Source: Anaerolineales bacterium (GTDB taxonomy: Bacteria; Chloroflexota; Anaerolineae; Anaerolineales; UBA11579). From it: a stretch of DNA of 64,000 nucleotides. The position numbers and the translations under genes are program-made. Shown piece after piece: positions 7,876 to 16,712 of this stretch. Each line of letters opens with the position of its first letter. Position 1 is the first letter of the stretch. The stretch is from contig JAHBVB010000002.1 in NCBI GenBank assembly GCA_019637805.1, positions 389,981 to 453,980 of the forward strand, written 5' to 3'. The notes under the pieces are model-generated. The model was not told where the DNA came from, did not search any database, and saw only the letters and a program-made list of their open reading frames with translations.

Positions 7876-8925
7876 ATGAGTCCTTCAACGGCCAACCCGC
7901 TCAATGTGCTCGTCTTTGGCGCCGGCGCCATCGGCGGCTATCTGGGCGGCAGCTTGGCCCTGCAAGGGCACCAAGTGGTCTTCCTGGAACGGCGGCACAA
8001 TGCCCCGCTGCTGCGTGAACGCGGCCTGCGCTTGGATCTGGGTGGCCAAACTCAAACACTGAAGGATTTTGGCGTGGTGACTTCGGTGGAAGAAGCCTTG
8101 GCCTTTGCGCCTTTTGATGTCGCTCTATTTGCCCTCAAATCCTACGACACGGCCGAGGCCCTGAAGAGCATTCAGCCGCATGCGGCTGCTCTGCCGCCCT
8201 TCCTTTGCCTGCAAAATGGCGTGGACAATGAAACTGCCCTGGCGGCTGTGCTGGGCGAAGACAAAGTTATCGCCGGCACGGTAACCACAGCCGTAGCCAA
8301 AGACGCCCCCGGCCAACTGCGCCTGGAGCGTTTGCGCGGGGTGGGGCTGCATGGCGGACATCCTCTGTCGCCGCGTTTGTTTGCCGTCCTGGCGGATGCC
8401 GGCCTGCGTCCACGTCTGTATGCCAATGCCCCCGCCTTGAAGTGGTCCAAGCTGCTCACTAACATTCTGGTGAATGCTTCCTGTGCCTTGCTGGATAGGC
8501 CGCCGGCTGATGTGCTGGCCGATGCGCGACTGTTCGCCGTCGAAATCCGCCAGCTGCGTGAAGCGCTGGCGGTGATGCGAGCCCTGGGTGTGCCTGTGGT
8601 AGATGTGCCCGGCACCCCCGTGCGGGCGCTGGCGGCGGCCGCACGCCTGCCTTTGCCGCTGTGCCGCCTGCTGGTCCGCGGCGCGGTCAGCCGCGGCCGC
8701 GGCGGCAAAATGCCCTCATTGCATATCGACTTGTACAACGGCCGTGGCCGCAGCGAGGTGGCTTGGCTGAATGGCGCCGTGGCAAGAGCCGGCGAACGCC
8801 TGGGGATTGCGACGCCGGTCAACGCCTTCCTGTCTCAAACGCTTAGCCAGCTGTTGTCGGACAATCCGGCGCACAACCCCTACAAAAACAACCCACAAGC
8901 CTACCTGGACGCTATACCCGACTAG
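7876..8925 (+). CDS. panE: 2-dehydropantoate 2-reductase (ketopantoate reductase family)
   Basis: A 349-residue NADPH-dependent oxidoreductase of the PanE/ApbA family, which makes pantoate for coenzyme A. The N-terminal Rossmann motif is FGAGAIGGYLGG (about residues 14-25); LQNGVDNE (112-119) and the catalytic-type lysine Lys192 in KWSKLLTNILVN are family hallmarks. It is somewhat longer than the E. coli enzyme (303 residues), and family members can act on other 2-keto acids, so the exact substrate is likely but not certain. It stands alone, with no pan genes beside it. Confidence 0.85.
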   Translation: MSPSTANPLNVLVFGAGAIGGYLGGSLALQGHQVVFLERRHNAPLLRERGLRLDLGGQTQTLKDFGVVTSVEEALAFAPFDVALFALKSYDTAEALKSIQPHAAALPPFLCLQNGVDNETALAAVLGEDKVIAGTVTTAVAKDAPGQLRLERLRGVGLHGGHPLSPRLFAVLADAGLRPRLYANAPALKWSKLLTNILVNASCALLDRPPADVLADARLFAVEIRQLREALAVMRALGVPVVDVPGTPVRALAAAARLPLPLCRLLVRGAVSRGRGGKMPSLHIDLYNGRGRSEVAWLNGAVARAGERLGIATPVNAFLSQTLSQLLSDNPAHNPYKNNPQAYLDAIPD

Positions 8926-8993
8926 CCTGCCTGCAACAGAATGCGCAAGTGCTGCGTTAGCCAGCCTACATTCTGCTTACAAAGGAGGCAAAC

Positions 8994-9374
8994 ATGTTGT
9001 CTGGTAAAGCTTTGGGTCGTTTTGGCGGCATTATCGCCACGTTGTCTTTGATCTTTCTGCCCCTGGCCAGCTGTGGTGATACGCAATTCCATGCCTTGGA
9101 TGTCTTCCAGGCTGAGAATTCCGAAGGTCACAAGATCCTGCTTTTCATTGCCCTGGTAGCCGCGGTGGCGGCGGTGGCCTTTGTTCAACGCAATGCGCAG
9201 ATCGTTTCCGGCCTGGCCGGTGTGGCCGCCATTGGCCTGGAATACAGTTCCAGCTTGCGTGACCCTGAACGACTAGTGCAGTTGCTGGTCGGTACACACC
9301 TGGCTTTCTTCGGTTTCTTGCTGGTCCTGGCTGCCGGCTTGTTCACCCAACCGGGCAGACAGGCCAAGGGTTAG
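8994..9374 (+). CDS. Small membrane protein of unknown function
   Basis: A 126-residue protein preceded by a near-perfect ribosome binding site (AAAGGAGG). It has a hydrophobic N-terminal segment ending in a possible lipobox (PLASC, Cys27), and three further hydrophobic stretches (about residues 47-63, 67-80 and 95-116). No family motif is recognised. It lies between panE and a convergent DUF503 gene. The short GLEYSSSLRD loop is its only polar internal segment. Confidence 0.6.
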   Translation: MLSGKALGRFGGIIATLSLIFLPLASCGDTQFHALDVFQAENSEGHKILLFIALVAAVAAVAFVQRNAQIVSGLAGVAAIGLEYSSSLRDPERLVQLLVGTHLAFFGFLLVLAAGLFTQPGRQAKG

Positions 9375-9393
9375 GCGACCAAGTCGATCTCAA

Positions 9394-9421
9394 CCCAGGG
9401 CAAGGCTTGCCTTGCCCTGGG
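9394..9421. terminator. Hairpin between convergent genes
   Basis: A perfect 12-bp stem (9394-9405 with 9410-9421, loop CTTG) lies between the plus-strand membrane protein gene and the minus-strand DUF503 gene. There is no long T-run; it is likely a shared terminator. Confidence 0.6.
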
Positions 9422-9448
9422 TGTTGTAGATGTTATCGAGCCGTTGGG

Positions 9449-9745
9449 TTAGAGGAGCATCTCGATCTCGTCGCCATGCACTTCGACATCCTGCCAATGT
9501 CTTTCAACCCAGGCCGCCACTTGCTGCAGCGCGCGCTGAGCATGGCCGGCTTCTGTGCTGAGGGCTACACAGCCGAGCAGCGCTTCGCCCCAGCGGTCGT
9601 GGTAGCCGATTTCGGCAGCGGCGATGTTGAACTCACGCCTCAGGCGGGCCAGCAGCGGCTTGAGCCGGCTGCGTTTGGCCTTGAGCGAATCGGCCCCGGG
9701 GATGTGCAAGTACAGGATCAGCATGGCAACTTTGGCGTTCATCAT
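9449..9745 (-). CDS. DUF503 (YlxP-like) protein
   Basis: A 98-residue protein matching the DUF503 family: N-terminal MLILYLHIPGADSLKAKR, central FNIAAAEIGYHDRW, and a C-terminal acidic DVEVHGDEIEML. In many bacteria the relative YlxP is encoded with the nusA-infB-rbfA region, but here it stands alone. Biochemical function is not established. The start at 9745 (tandem ATG ATG) gives the usual length; a longer frame would reach back over the divergent DUF4230 promoter. Confidence 0.85.
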   Translation of the reverse strand: MMNAKVAMLILYLHIPGADSLKAKRSRLKPLLARLRREFNIAAAEIGYHDRWGEALLGCVALSTEAGHAQRALQQVAAWVERHWQDVEVHGDEIEMLL

Positions 9746-9762
9746 TTTCAACTCGCCTAGTA

Positions 9763-9768
9763 TATAAT
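9763..9768 (+). promoter_or_regulatory. -10 box directly upstream of the DUF4230 gene
   Basis: A consensus TATAAT ends 7 bases before the ATG at 9776. The whole divergent space to the DUF503 start is only 30 bases. The mRNA would have no leader. Confidence 0.6.
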
Positions 9769-9775
9769 TTTCTTT

Positions 9776-10450
9776 ATGCAACGTATCCGTCCCTGGTTGC
9801 CCACGATTATTGCTGTTCTGGCCCTGATGGCTGCGGTGATCCCTTTGCTGCTGGTCTACAACCTGTACAACTCGGTGACCGATATGGCCTCGTCCGGCGT
9901 GCAGCAAGTCAGCCAGATGGCTGGCGCGATGAGTACCCAGGTGGCCCAGGTGCTGCACCCCACGCCGACCATTCTGCCTGACCCCGTCAGCATCATCCAT
10001 AAGGTGCGCAGCCTAGCGCGCCTGGAAACCATCCAGTACTCGGTGGAGAAGGTGATCACGGCGGAAAGCCGCCAGGGTGCATTGAGTTTCCTGGTGGGCG
10101 ATAAGCTGCTTTTCGTCGCTCATGGCACGGTGATCGCCGGCGTGGATCTGCAGAAGCTGCAGCCCGAGGACATCCGCATCGAAGAGGGCATTCTTTACGT
10201 CAATCTGCCCGAGGCGGAAATTTTTATCGCCAGCTTGAACAATGAGGATTCTTATATCTACGACCGTCAGCTGGGCTTCTTGACCCGCGGCGATGTGAAC
10301 CTGGAGACCAGCACCCGCCGGGTGGCTGAAGAAGAGATCCTCAACGCGGCTCTGGAGGATGGCATTCTGGAGCAGGCCCAGGTCAACGCCGAGAGCTATT
10401 TGCTGCGCTTGCTGCTGAGCCTGGGCTTCCAGGAAGTCATTTTCGAATAG
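9776..10450 (+). CDS. DUF4230 membrane-anchored protein
   Basis: A 224-residue protein with one N-terminal transmembrane helix (about residues 8-29), a linker, and an extracytoplasmic domain typical of DUF4230: LARLETIQYSVEKVI, GTVIAGVDLQKL, then LYVNLPEAEIF. The function of the family is unknown. It ends 3 bases before the convergent LipM-like gene. The start follows a consensus -10 box by 7 bases and has no ribosome binding site. Confidence 0.85.
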   Translation: MQRIRPWLPTIIAVLALMAAVIPLLLVYNLYNSVTDMASSGVQQVSQMAGAMSTQVAQVLHPTPTILPDPVSIIHKVRSLARLETIQYSVEKVITAESRQGALSFLVGDKLLFVAHGTVIAGVDLQKLQPEDIRIEEGILYVNLPEAEIFIASLNNEDSYIYDRQLGFLTRGDVNLETSTRRVAEEEILNAALEDGILEQAQVNAESYLLRLLLSLGFQEVIFE

Positions 10451-10453
10451 CGC

Positions 10454-11311
10454 TTAGCTGCGCTCGGTCCAGGCCGGGTTGGCGTAGCGTTCCGCCAGCC
10501 AGCGCTTGGTGGCGGCATGCTCGTCTGCGCTTAATTCCCCTTCAATAAATTCGATGTTCAACGTCTCGGCGAAGGCTTGGATGAACGCCTCAGCCGCCGC
10601 ATCAAAGCTCACCCGGCGGCCCAGGCCTTCTTCCACGGTGGCCGCCCGGGCGCGCACTCGCTCGGCAGATTGCTGCTGCCGTTCCGGGCTGGGATAGGTC
10701 AAGATCTCGGTGATGCGGCCAATGTCGCCAAACAGCGGCAGGCTGCCGTGCTGCAGCACGCCGCCTTTACGGCGCGCCTGGGCGCTGCCGATGATCTTCT
10801 TGCCGTGCAGGGTGATCTCATAGTCGGACGGCACTTCAAAGCATACCGGGTTGTCCGCATCGCCCAGGCCGGGACCTTCGTGCATCGGCTGGCGCTCCAC
10901 TGGCAAGCCCATCAGCTTTAGGGCGGCCATTAGCCCTTCGGATAAGCGCTTGTAGGATTCCAGCACGCCGCCGGCCAAACGCGGCTCGTCGGAGGCGCCG
11001 ATCACCGAATAGGTCAGCTCATCGGTATGCAGGATCGCCCGCCCGCCGGTGGGCCGGCGCACCACGTCCCAGCCGCGGGCTGCCTGGGCAGCCAGGTCAA
11101 TATCGGAATAGTGCTGGGCGAACCCTAGCGAGAGGCAGGCGGGTTCCCAGTCGTAGAAGCGCAGGGTGGGGGGCGATTTGCCTTCCACCACCATTTCCAG
11201 GATGGCGGCGTCTACGGCCATATTGTGTGCGCCGCGTGCCGCCGGGTGGCGCAGCAAACGCCATTGCGCAGGTAATGGCGTTTGATTTTGGGTTGGGGGC
11301 AGGGTGGTCAA
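10454..11311 (-). CDS. Octanoyltransferase/lipoate-protein ligase family protein, LipM-like
   Basis: A 285-residue member of the BirA/LplA/LipB superfamily. RRPTGGRAILH (85-95), Cys157 in NPVCFEVPSDYEI and HGKKIIGSAQARR with LQHGSLPL follow the pattern of LipM octanoyltransferases, where the cysteine carries the acyl intermediate. Such an enzyme would load octanoate from ACP onto GcvH, whose gene is 6 kb away; this link is an inference. It starts with TTG at 11311 behind AGGA and lies 8 bases after the phosphodiester glycosidase gene, so the two are probably cotranscribed. Confidence 0.85.
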   Translation of the reverse strand: MTTLPPTQNQTPLPAQWRLLRHPAARGAHNMAVDAAILEMVVEGKSPPTLRFYDWEPACLSLGFAQHYSDIDLAAQAARGWDVVRRPTGGRAILHTDELTYSVIGASDEPRLAGGVLESYKRLSEGLMAALKLMGLPVERQPMHEGPGLGDADNPVCFEVPSDYEITLHGKKIIGSAQARRKGGVLQHGSLPLFGDIGRITEILTYPSPERQQQSAERVRARAATVEEGLGRRVSFDAAAEAFIQAFAETLNIEFIEGELSADEHAATKRWLAERYANPAWTERS

Positions 11312-11319
11312 ATGAGTTC

Positions 11320-12216
11320 CTATCGTCTGGCGCTAAAACCCAGGTGGTTGGCTACTGGGCGCTCGTTGCCGGGGATGCCCTGGTGCACTGGCGAATTCAA
11401 GATCAGCGGCTCGCCATTTTCGCCCTCGATCACCAGGGTGGTGGAGCCGCCGCCGTCCATGTTTATGGCGGAGTGCACATTGCGCTCCAGCATCAGTTGG
11501 GCCAGTTCCAGCTCCGTCACGCCTTCGCTGTACCCGGCTTGGCGGCCGTCCACAATAATGATGACCAGTTTGTTGCCGCCCTTGTTCAGGCCGACCGCGG
11601 TACGCGGCTCCGTTCCAGAGCTTCTCAGCCCGTCGGCCAATTCGCCGTTCCAAACCAGCAGCTTGTAGCCGGAAATGGCGTTATTGATCTTGCCTTCCAA
11701 TGCGTTGATGGTTACCTTGTTGTTGGGCTGCAAATACAAGGTGGGCTGCTCATCTGTATCCTGGCTGTAGATCACCCCGCGCGAGGCGGCAAAGCCCAGC
11801 GGGGTGACACGCTGGCCGGGTTTGGGTGCAAAGCCAAAAGGTCCCAGGTCGTACCAGGGGGTGAAGGCGTCGCCATTGATGGCCAATTGCAGCCCGGCTT
11901 CGCTCAGAAAGGCGGAGGTTGTTTTGGCCGAAGAAGGTTGGTCACGGTCTGGGTTGCCGGGTGAGACCAGGCTTTTCAAGCCGTCAGCTTTTAGGTCAAT
12001 AGTGACAATGTGGATCACCAAGCGGCGCGGGCTTTGGCGCACGATGCGCTCGTACTGGATGCCCTTGAACAGCTGGCGTTTCTCAGGCTCCGGTTGGCTG
12101 AGGCGCACACCCATGGGGTTGATGGCGCTCAGGTCGCAGGCCAGGCCGACCAACAGCACAAACAGGCCAAAGGCCGCAAAGCGGGCAGTGGGTTTGGTCA
12201 TCAGGTTGTGCAACAT
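11320..12216 (-). CDS. Phosphodiester glycosidase (NAGPA-domain) family protein, exported
   Basis: A 298-residue protein with a hydrophobic N-terminal signal or anchor (about residues 11-27) and a C-terminal NAGPA/DUF2233 domain: EPRTAVGLN, IIIVDGRQAGYSEGVT, then AINMDGGGSTTLV. In this family the domain removes N-acetylglucosamine from phosphodiesters; bacterial members are thought to act on cell-surface glycans. The start at 12216 follows TACAAT by 7 bases and lacks a ribosome binding site. The LipM-like gene follows after 8 bases. Confidence 0.88.
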   Translation of the reverse strand: MLHNLMTKPTARFAAFGLFVLLVGLACDLSAINPMGVRLSQPEPEKRQLFKGIQYERIVRQSPRRLVIHIVTIDLKADGLKSLVSPGNPDRDQPSSAKTTSAFLSEAGLQLAINGDAFTPWYDLGPFGFAPKPGQRVTPLGFAASRGVIYSQDTDEQPTLYLQPNNKVTINALEGKINNAISGYKLLVWNGELADGLRSSGTEPRTAVGLNKGGNKLVIIIVDGRQAGYSEGVTELELAQLMLERNVHSAINMDGGGSTTLVIEGENGEPLILNSPVHQGIPGNERPVANHLGFSARR

Positions 12217-12223
12217 GAGAAAG

Positions 12224-12229
12224 ATTGTA
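12224..12229 (-). promoter_or_regulatory. -10 box directly upstream of the phosphodiester glycosidase gene
   Basis: TACAAT on the minus strand ends 7 bases before the ATG at 12216, another leaderless arrangement. Confidence 0.5.
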
Positions 12230-12272
12230 TCTGCTGCGGCCGCAAAAGCAAAAGTGCGGCGATGAGTTGAAG

Positions 12273-13154
12273 TTAAGCGACGTCGGCTTCGTCTTCCAGG
12301 CGTTTCATCTCCTTGAAGGCGGCAATGCTGACCTCCAGCATGCTGTCATCCGGCTCCCGGGTGGTCAGGCGCTGCAGCGCCAGGTTGGGCGCCACCAGCA
12401 GGCGCACCAGCGGGTTGCCGATGTGCCGGGCGGTCAGCCGCAGGTACTCATAGGCCAGCCCGGCCAATACGGGGATGAGCAGCACGCGCACTGCCAGGCG
12501 GGTCAGCAGCGGCATAGGCCCCAACAGGGCGAAGACCAGGATCGAGAGCACCACCACCGACAGCAAAAAGGCCGTCCCGCAGCGCGGGTGTTCTCGGGGA
12601 AACTGGCCGACCTGCTTGGGGGTCAGGGCGACGCCGGCTTCGTAGGCGTGAATGGTCTTGTGTTCCGCACCGTGGTAGCCGTACACGCGGGTGATTTCGG
12701 GCATGCGGCCGATTACGCTCAGATAGCCGATCAGGATGGCTAGGCGCAAGCCGCCCTCCACCAGGGCGCTGGCCAGCGGCGGCAGGTTGAGCGCGCCGTC
12801 CACCAACTGGCCTAGGCCGGCGGGCAGCAGGAAGAACAAGCCGATCGCAAAGCCGAACGAGATCAGCATGGTCAGCGTCAGCGGCCAGCCCTCCAGTCTC
12901 TCTTCCTCGCCGGTTTGCAGGTTGGCGGAGATGGTCAGGGCGCGTGAGCCCAGGCCCAGCGCGTCCCACAACAGCACCAGGCCGCGCAGAAAGGGCACTT
13001 TGGCCCAGCGGCTGCGGTAAATCGGCCCCAGGGTTTCGCTGTGCAGCACGATCTCGCCACCCGGGGCGCGCATGGCCACAGCCATATGGCTGCGGCCACG
13101 CATCATGACGCCCTCGATTACCGCCTGGCCGCCGTAGAGCGGCTTGTCGGTCAT
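12273..13154 (-). CDS. DUF1385 (YqhQ-like) polytopic membrane protein
   Basis: A 293-residue membrane protein of the DUF1385 family. Family landmarks are the N-terminal YGGQAVIEGVMMRG, RSRWAKVPFLRGL, and YHGAEHKTIHAYE followed by HPRCGTAFLL. About four transmembrane helices occupy residues 95-130 and 195-245. The molecular function is unknown. Its ATG is one base after the stop codon of the M20 peptidase gene, so the two are translationally linked. Confidence 0.9.
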   Translation of the reverse strand: MTDKPLYGGQAVIEGVMMRGRSHMAVAMRAPGGEIVLHSETLGPIYRSRWAKVPFLRGLVLLWDALGLGSRALTISANLQTGEEERLEGWPLTLTMLISFGFAIGLFFLLPAGLGQLVDGALNLPPLASALVEGGLRLAILIGYLSVIGRMPEITRVYGYHGAEHKTIHAYEAGVALTPKQVGQFPREHPRCGTAFLLSVVVLSILVFALLGPMPLLTRLAVRVLLIPVLAGLAYEYLRLTARHIGNPLVRLLVAPNLALQRLTTREPDDSMLEVSIAAFKEMKRLEDEADVA

Positions 13155-13155
13155 G

Positions 13156-14529
13156 CTATTCGCCCAGGTTGTAGATGAAATGGATCATGGCATCGATCTC
13201 TTTTTCCCAGGTCGGCAGGTGCAGCCGTTCGTTGGGGGAGTGCAGCTGGTCATCCGGCAGGCCGCTGCCTACATTGATCGACTCGATGCCCAAGCCCTGC
13301 AGGTGGCCCACCACCGGCACACTGCCGCCCTCACGACGGAAGATGGGGCGTACACCCCAAACCGTCTCCTGGGCCTTGGCCATAGCTTGCACGGCGGCCG
13401 AGTCACGCTCGGAGATGGACGGGATGGCATCTGAAAGCAGCTTGAGTTCCCAGCTCACACTGGGGTCGATGGTGTCTTCAATATACTTGCGCACCAGGGC
13501 GTCGATTTCGAAAGGATCCTGGTCAGGCACCAAGCGGCAGGAGAACTTGGCCATCGCCTTGGCGGGCAGCACGGTCTTGGGCCCTTCGCTGGTGTAGCCG
13601 GAGAGCAGGCCGTTGATGTCCAGAGTGGGTTGGGCGGTGGCGCGCTCGTAGGCGCTGAAGTCCTTGTCGCCCCACAAGGCCTTGGAGCCAGACTGCTGCA
13701 AGTAGAAAGAATCGTCCTGCGGCAGACGGCGGAAGTCGGCGCGCTCGGCCTCTTCCAGCTCGCGCACTTTGTCGTAAAAGCCCGGGATGGTCACACGGCC
13801 ATCCGCGTCCTGCATGCTGCCCAGCACGCGGGCCAGCTCATTGGCCGGGTTGCGCACCGTGCCGCCGAAAAAGCCGGAATGCAGGTCCAGCGTCGGGCCG
13901 GTGATATGCAGTTCGAAGTAGGACATGCCGCGCAAGCCGTAGGTGATCGTCGGCTGGGTGGGGGTCAGCATGCCGGCGTCGGGGTTGAGCGCGAAGTCGG
14001 CGGCGAACAGGTCGGCGTGCTCTTGGATGAACTGCGCCATGGTGGGCGAGCCGGTTTCCTCTTCGCCCTCGATCATCCATTTGATATTGACGGGAACCTT
14101 GCCGGCATGCAGGGCGGCTTCCACCGCGGCGATGCTGGCGATGACCTGGCCCTTCATGTCTGAAGCGCCGCGACCAAAGAGCAGATCGCCCTTTTGCACG
14201 CCTTCAAAGGCCGGCGTCTCCCACAGTTCCATCGGGTCGGCGGGCTGCACGTCATAGTGACCATAGATCAGCATGGTCGGCGCGCCTTCGCCGGCATTCA
14301 TCAGGTCACCGTAGACCATCGGGTGGCCGCCAGTGTCCAGGGTTTTCACGTTTTGGAAGCCCAGCGCCTTGAGCTTGCTCACCACCCAGTCTGCCGCGCG
14401 CAGAATATCGGCCTTGTAGGCCGGGTCGGCGGAGACGGAGGGGATCGCAACCAATTCTTTCAGTTCTTCGAGGGTGCGGGCGCGGTTGTCTTGCGAATAT
14501 TTCAATGCAGCGTTGCGGGGGTCACTCAT
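13156..14529 (-). CDS. M20 family dipeptidase/metallopeptidase
   Basis: A 457-residue M20-family zinc peptidase. Metal-site motifs are visible in order: YGHYDVQPADP, GRGASDMKGQ, and the EGEEETGSP stretch with the catalytic-base glutamate; a dimerisation domain fills the middle (from about residue 190). The length and the DVQP signature resemble carnosinase-like dipeptidases. The start at 14529 (MSDPRNAAL) is set by AAGGA 6 bases upstream. It lies between an esterase gene (10 bases upstream) and DUF1385 (1 base downstream) in one operon. Confidence 0.92.
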   Translation of the reverse strand: MSDPRNAALKYSQDNRARTLEELKELVAIPSVSADPAYKADILRAADWVVSKLKALGFQNVKTLDTGGHPMVYGDLMNAGEGAPTMLIYGHYDVQPADPMELWETPAFEGVQKGDLLFGRGASDMKGQVIASIAAVEAALHAGKVPVNIKWMIEGEEETGSPTMAQFIQEHADLFAADFALNPDAGMLTPTQPTITYGLRGMSYFELHITGPTLDLHSGFFGGTVRNPANELARVLGSMQDADGRVTIPGFYDKVRELEEAERADFRRLPQDDSFYLQQSGSKALWGDKDFSAYERATAQPTLDINGLLSGYTSEGPKTVLPAKAMAKFSCRLVPDQDPFEIDALVRKYIEDTIDPSVSWELKLLSDAIPSISERDSAAVQAMAKAQETVWGVRPIFRREGGSVPVVGHLQGLGIESINVGSGLPDDQLHSPNERLHLPTWEKEIDAMIHFIYNLGE

Positions 14530-14539
14530 GGCTTTCCTT

Positions 14540-15532
14540 TCAGTTCGGCATGGCGGCCGAGATGGCGGCAAACGACACATCGTAGCGGTGTTGTACGCCG
14601 CGGTGTCCGCCGTCGTATTCGTGGTACTGGTGTGGGATGTCTTGAGCGCGCAGTTGTTCAGCCAGCTGGCGCGCCCCGTAGAGCAAATTATACTCGTCGA
14701 AGCGGCCGCAGTCGAAGTACAGCAGGCGCAGTGAGCGCAATGCGTCGCTGAATTGCGCCGCGCAATTCAGCGGGTCGTAGGCGGCCCAGCGCTGCCAAAT
14801 TTCGGGTTGCCGCGCTCCGCTGCGCAGGTCAAAGGGCAGGTCAAAGCCCAGGGGTGCGGCCGGGTTGGGGGAAAAGATTGCCGCCATGGCCAGGATGTTG
14901 AGGACGCCGAAGGGGGCGCCATTGCGCAGCGCTGCGCCGGGGTCGCGCAGCAGCTCGCCCAGGGCGGCCTCGCCGCCACGCTCGGCGTAACGCAGCACTT
15001 CGCCAAAGTCCGGCGGATAGGTCAGTTCGAAATATTTGTCGCCGCTGTGGTCGGCGACCAGGCCAAAGGTGTCGGGGTGGCGCATGCCCAGTTGCAGCGC
15101 CCCGAAGCCGCCGGAAGAGTGCCCAGCGACGGCACGCGTCTCTGCGGCAGCTAGGGTGGGGTAGCGGTCGTCGATGGTTGCCACCAACTCGAGGATGTGG
15201 TCTTCGTAGTTGCCCGTACCCGCCGAATTCAGATATTGCGAGCCGCCGTAGCGCGTGCTGGCGTCTGGCATCACCACGATCATGGGGCGCACGGCGCCAG
15301 CCGCCATCAGGCGGTCCAACCGCTGCGGCAGGTTCTCTTCCCACAGGTCATCGTTGAGGAACTTGAGCCCGCGGCTGGCGAAGGCGGACAGCAAATACAG
15401 CACTGGGTAGCGCTGGCCGGGGTCATAGCCCGCGGGCAGATAGACAGGGACGCGGCGCACCGCCGGGTCGCCTAGGGCGTTGCCTTCCAAGGCTGTGCTG
15501 TGGAAGTGCTCAATGATGATTTGTGAGGACAT
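14540..15532 (-). CDS. Esterase D/Fes-like putative alpha/beta-hydrolase
   Basis: A 330-residue protein of the putative esterase family (S-formylglutathione hydrolase/enterochelin esterase-like). The nucleophile elbow is GHSSGG (Ser139), and a late GGHRG supplies the likely catalytic histidine. VPVYLPAGYDPGQRYPVLYLL near the N-terminus is typical. The substrate is unknown. It is the first gene of an esterase-M20 peptidase-DUF1385 operon. Confidence 0.85.
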   Translation of the reverse strand: MSSQIIIEHFHSTALEGNALGDPAVRRVPVYLPAGYDPGQRYPVLYLLSAFASRGLKFLNDDLWEENLPQRLDRLMAAGAVRPMIVVMPDASTRYGGSQYLNSAGTGNYEDHILELVATIDDRYPTLAAAETRAVAGHSSGGFGALQLGMRHPDTFGLVADHSGDKYFELTYPPDFGEVLRYAERGGEAALGELLRDPGAALRNGAPFGVLNILAMAAIFSPNPAAPLGFDLPFDLRSGARQPEIWQRWAAYDPLNCAAQFSDALRSLRLLYFDCGRFDEYNLLYGARQLAEQLRAQDIPHQYHEYDGGHRGVQHRYDVSFAAISAAMPN

Positions 15533-15557
15533 GGCTGGCTGGGTATCCCGACTGGGA

Positions 15558-15986
15558 TCACATGCCCAGATCGGGCAGGTGTTTTACTCGATGGTAGGAA
15601 AGAGCCGCTTTAATGCAGTCTTTTAGTTCAGCCTTGGGAAGCTTTTTGTTGATCGCAAAAACAATCGCCCGGTCTCCTTCAAAAGTGAAGACTTCTGCAT
15701 AGCGTTTTCGGAAGGTCGGCACCAACTTGCTGGTGCATTTGAAGTAGATGGCGAATTGCTCAGGAGACCGTTCTTTCCAGTCAATTCGAACGGTGCTTCC
15801 CTTTTTGACCAGATAACTGGGCTCACCCCACTTTAACGCCTCTTCAACTTCCTGAATTTCTTCGATTTCGCCTGCCGCTTCCAGAATAAGTTCTCGTAGA
15901 TCCAGCAATTTTTGGCGAGCAAAATCTGGATAGTGCCGAAACACGGCTTCAACCTCGGGTTGGGTGTGTATCTTCATCGCGCGCAT
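15558..15986 (-). CDS. DUF1801 family protein
   Basis: A 142-residue soluble protein of the DUF1801 (YdhG-like) family: LREL near residue 30, EALKWGEPSYL, IDWKERSPEQFAIYFKC and the C-terminal RAIVFAINKKLPKAEL. The function is not established. It could start at 15986 or at the in-frame ATG at 15977. A TATACT hexamer lies 11 bases before the longer start. It is divergent from the F420 gene cluster, with 54 bases between the start codons. Confidence 0.8.
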   Translation of the reverse strand: MRAMKIHTQPEVEAVFRHYPDFARQKLLDLRELILEAAGEIEEIQEVEEALKWGEPSYLVKKGSTVRIDWKERSPEQFAIYFKCTSKLVPTFRKRYAEVFTFEGDRAIVFAINKKLPKAELKDCIKAALSYHRVKHLPDLGM

Positions 15987-16027
15987 AAGCTAGAGCCAGT
16001 ATACGATACATCCTTGAGCCGCCATGC

Positions 16028-16033
16028 TACAAT
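16028..16033 (+). promoter_or_regulatory. -10 box directly upstream of npdG and the F420 cluster
   Basis: TACAAT ends 7 bases before the npdG ATG at 16041, with no ribosome binding site, suggesting a leaderless transcript for the F420 gene run. Confidence 0.5.
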
Positions 16034-16040
16034 CGCCGCG

Positions 16041-16712
16041 ATGCCTACAGCCAACCCACAAACCATCGCCATTTTCGGCGGCACCGGCCAGCTCGGCTCC
16101 GCCCTGGCCCTGCGCTGGGCGTACGCCGGACACCGCGTGCTGCTCGGCTCGCGCACGGCAGACAAGGCCCAGGCCGCCGCAGTCGAGCTGAACGCCGAGT
16201 TGGGCGGCGCGGCTATCGAAGGCCTCAGCAATCTCGAAGCCGCTGCTGCGGCGGACATCGGCCTGTTGGCGGTGGAGCAGAGCGCCCACGCCGCGGCGCT
16301 GGAGGCGGTGCGCGAGCCGCTAGCGGGCAAGATATTGATCGACGCTACGGCACGGCTCAGCTTCCCCGACCTGACCCCGCCGGCCGCGCCGGCGGCCGCG
16401 CAGCTCGCCCAGCAGATCGTGGGCCAGGCTGTGCGCGTGGTGGCCGCTTTCCAAACCGTGCCGGCTGCCGGCCTGCGCAAAGACATTGGCCAGCCGGTGA
16501 ATTCAGACGTGCTGGTGTGCGCCGCAAACCCCGCGGACGCCGAAGCCGTGATCACCCTGGCGGGCGACGCCGGCCTGCGTGGCTATTATGTGGGCGGGTT
16601 GGATAAAGCCATCGTGGTCGAAGGGCTCACTTCGCTGCTGGTGGCGATGAACAAGCACTACAAAAGCCGCCACGGCGCTTTCAGAGTGGCTGGCATCAAA
16701 GCCCGACCTTGA
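16041..16712 (+). CDS. npdG: F420-dependent NADP reductase (F420H2:NADP oxidoreductase)
   Basis: A 223-residue Rossmann-fold protein matching the NpdG/Fno family, which transfers hydride between F420 and NADP. The NADP motif is IFGGTGQLGSALALRW followed by LLGSRTADKA; a later VAAFQTVPAAGL segment is typical of the family. The start at 16041 (MPTANPQTIAIFGG) is used because longer versions add unrelated sequence upstream of the promoter. Its last bases overlap the cofE start, tying F420 use to F420 synthesis. Confidence 0.9.
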   Translation: MPTANPQTIAIFGGTGQLGSALALRWAYAGHRVLLGSRTADKAQAAAVELNAELGGAAIEGLSNLEAAAAADIGLLAVEQSAHAAALEAVREPLAGKILIDATARLSFPDLTPPAAPAAAQLAQQIVGQAVRVVAAFQTVPAAGLRKDIGQPVNSDVLVCAANPADAEAVITLAGDAGLRGYYVGGLDKAIVVEGLTSLLVAMNKHYKSRHGAFRVAGIKARP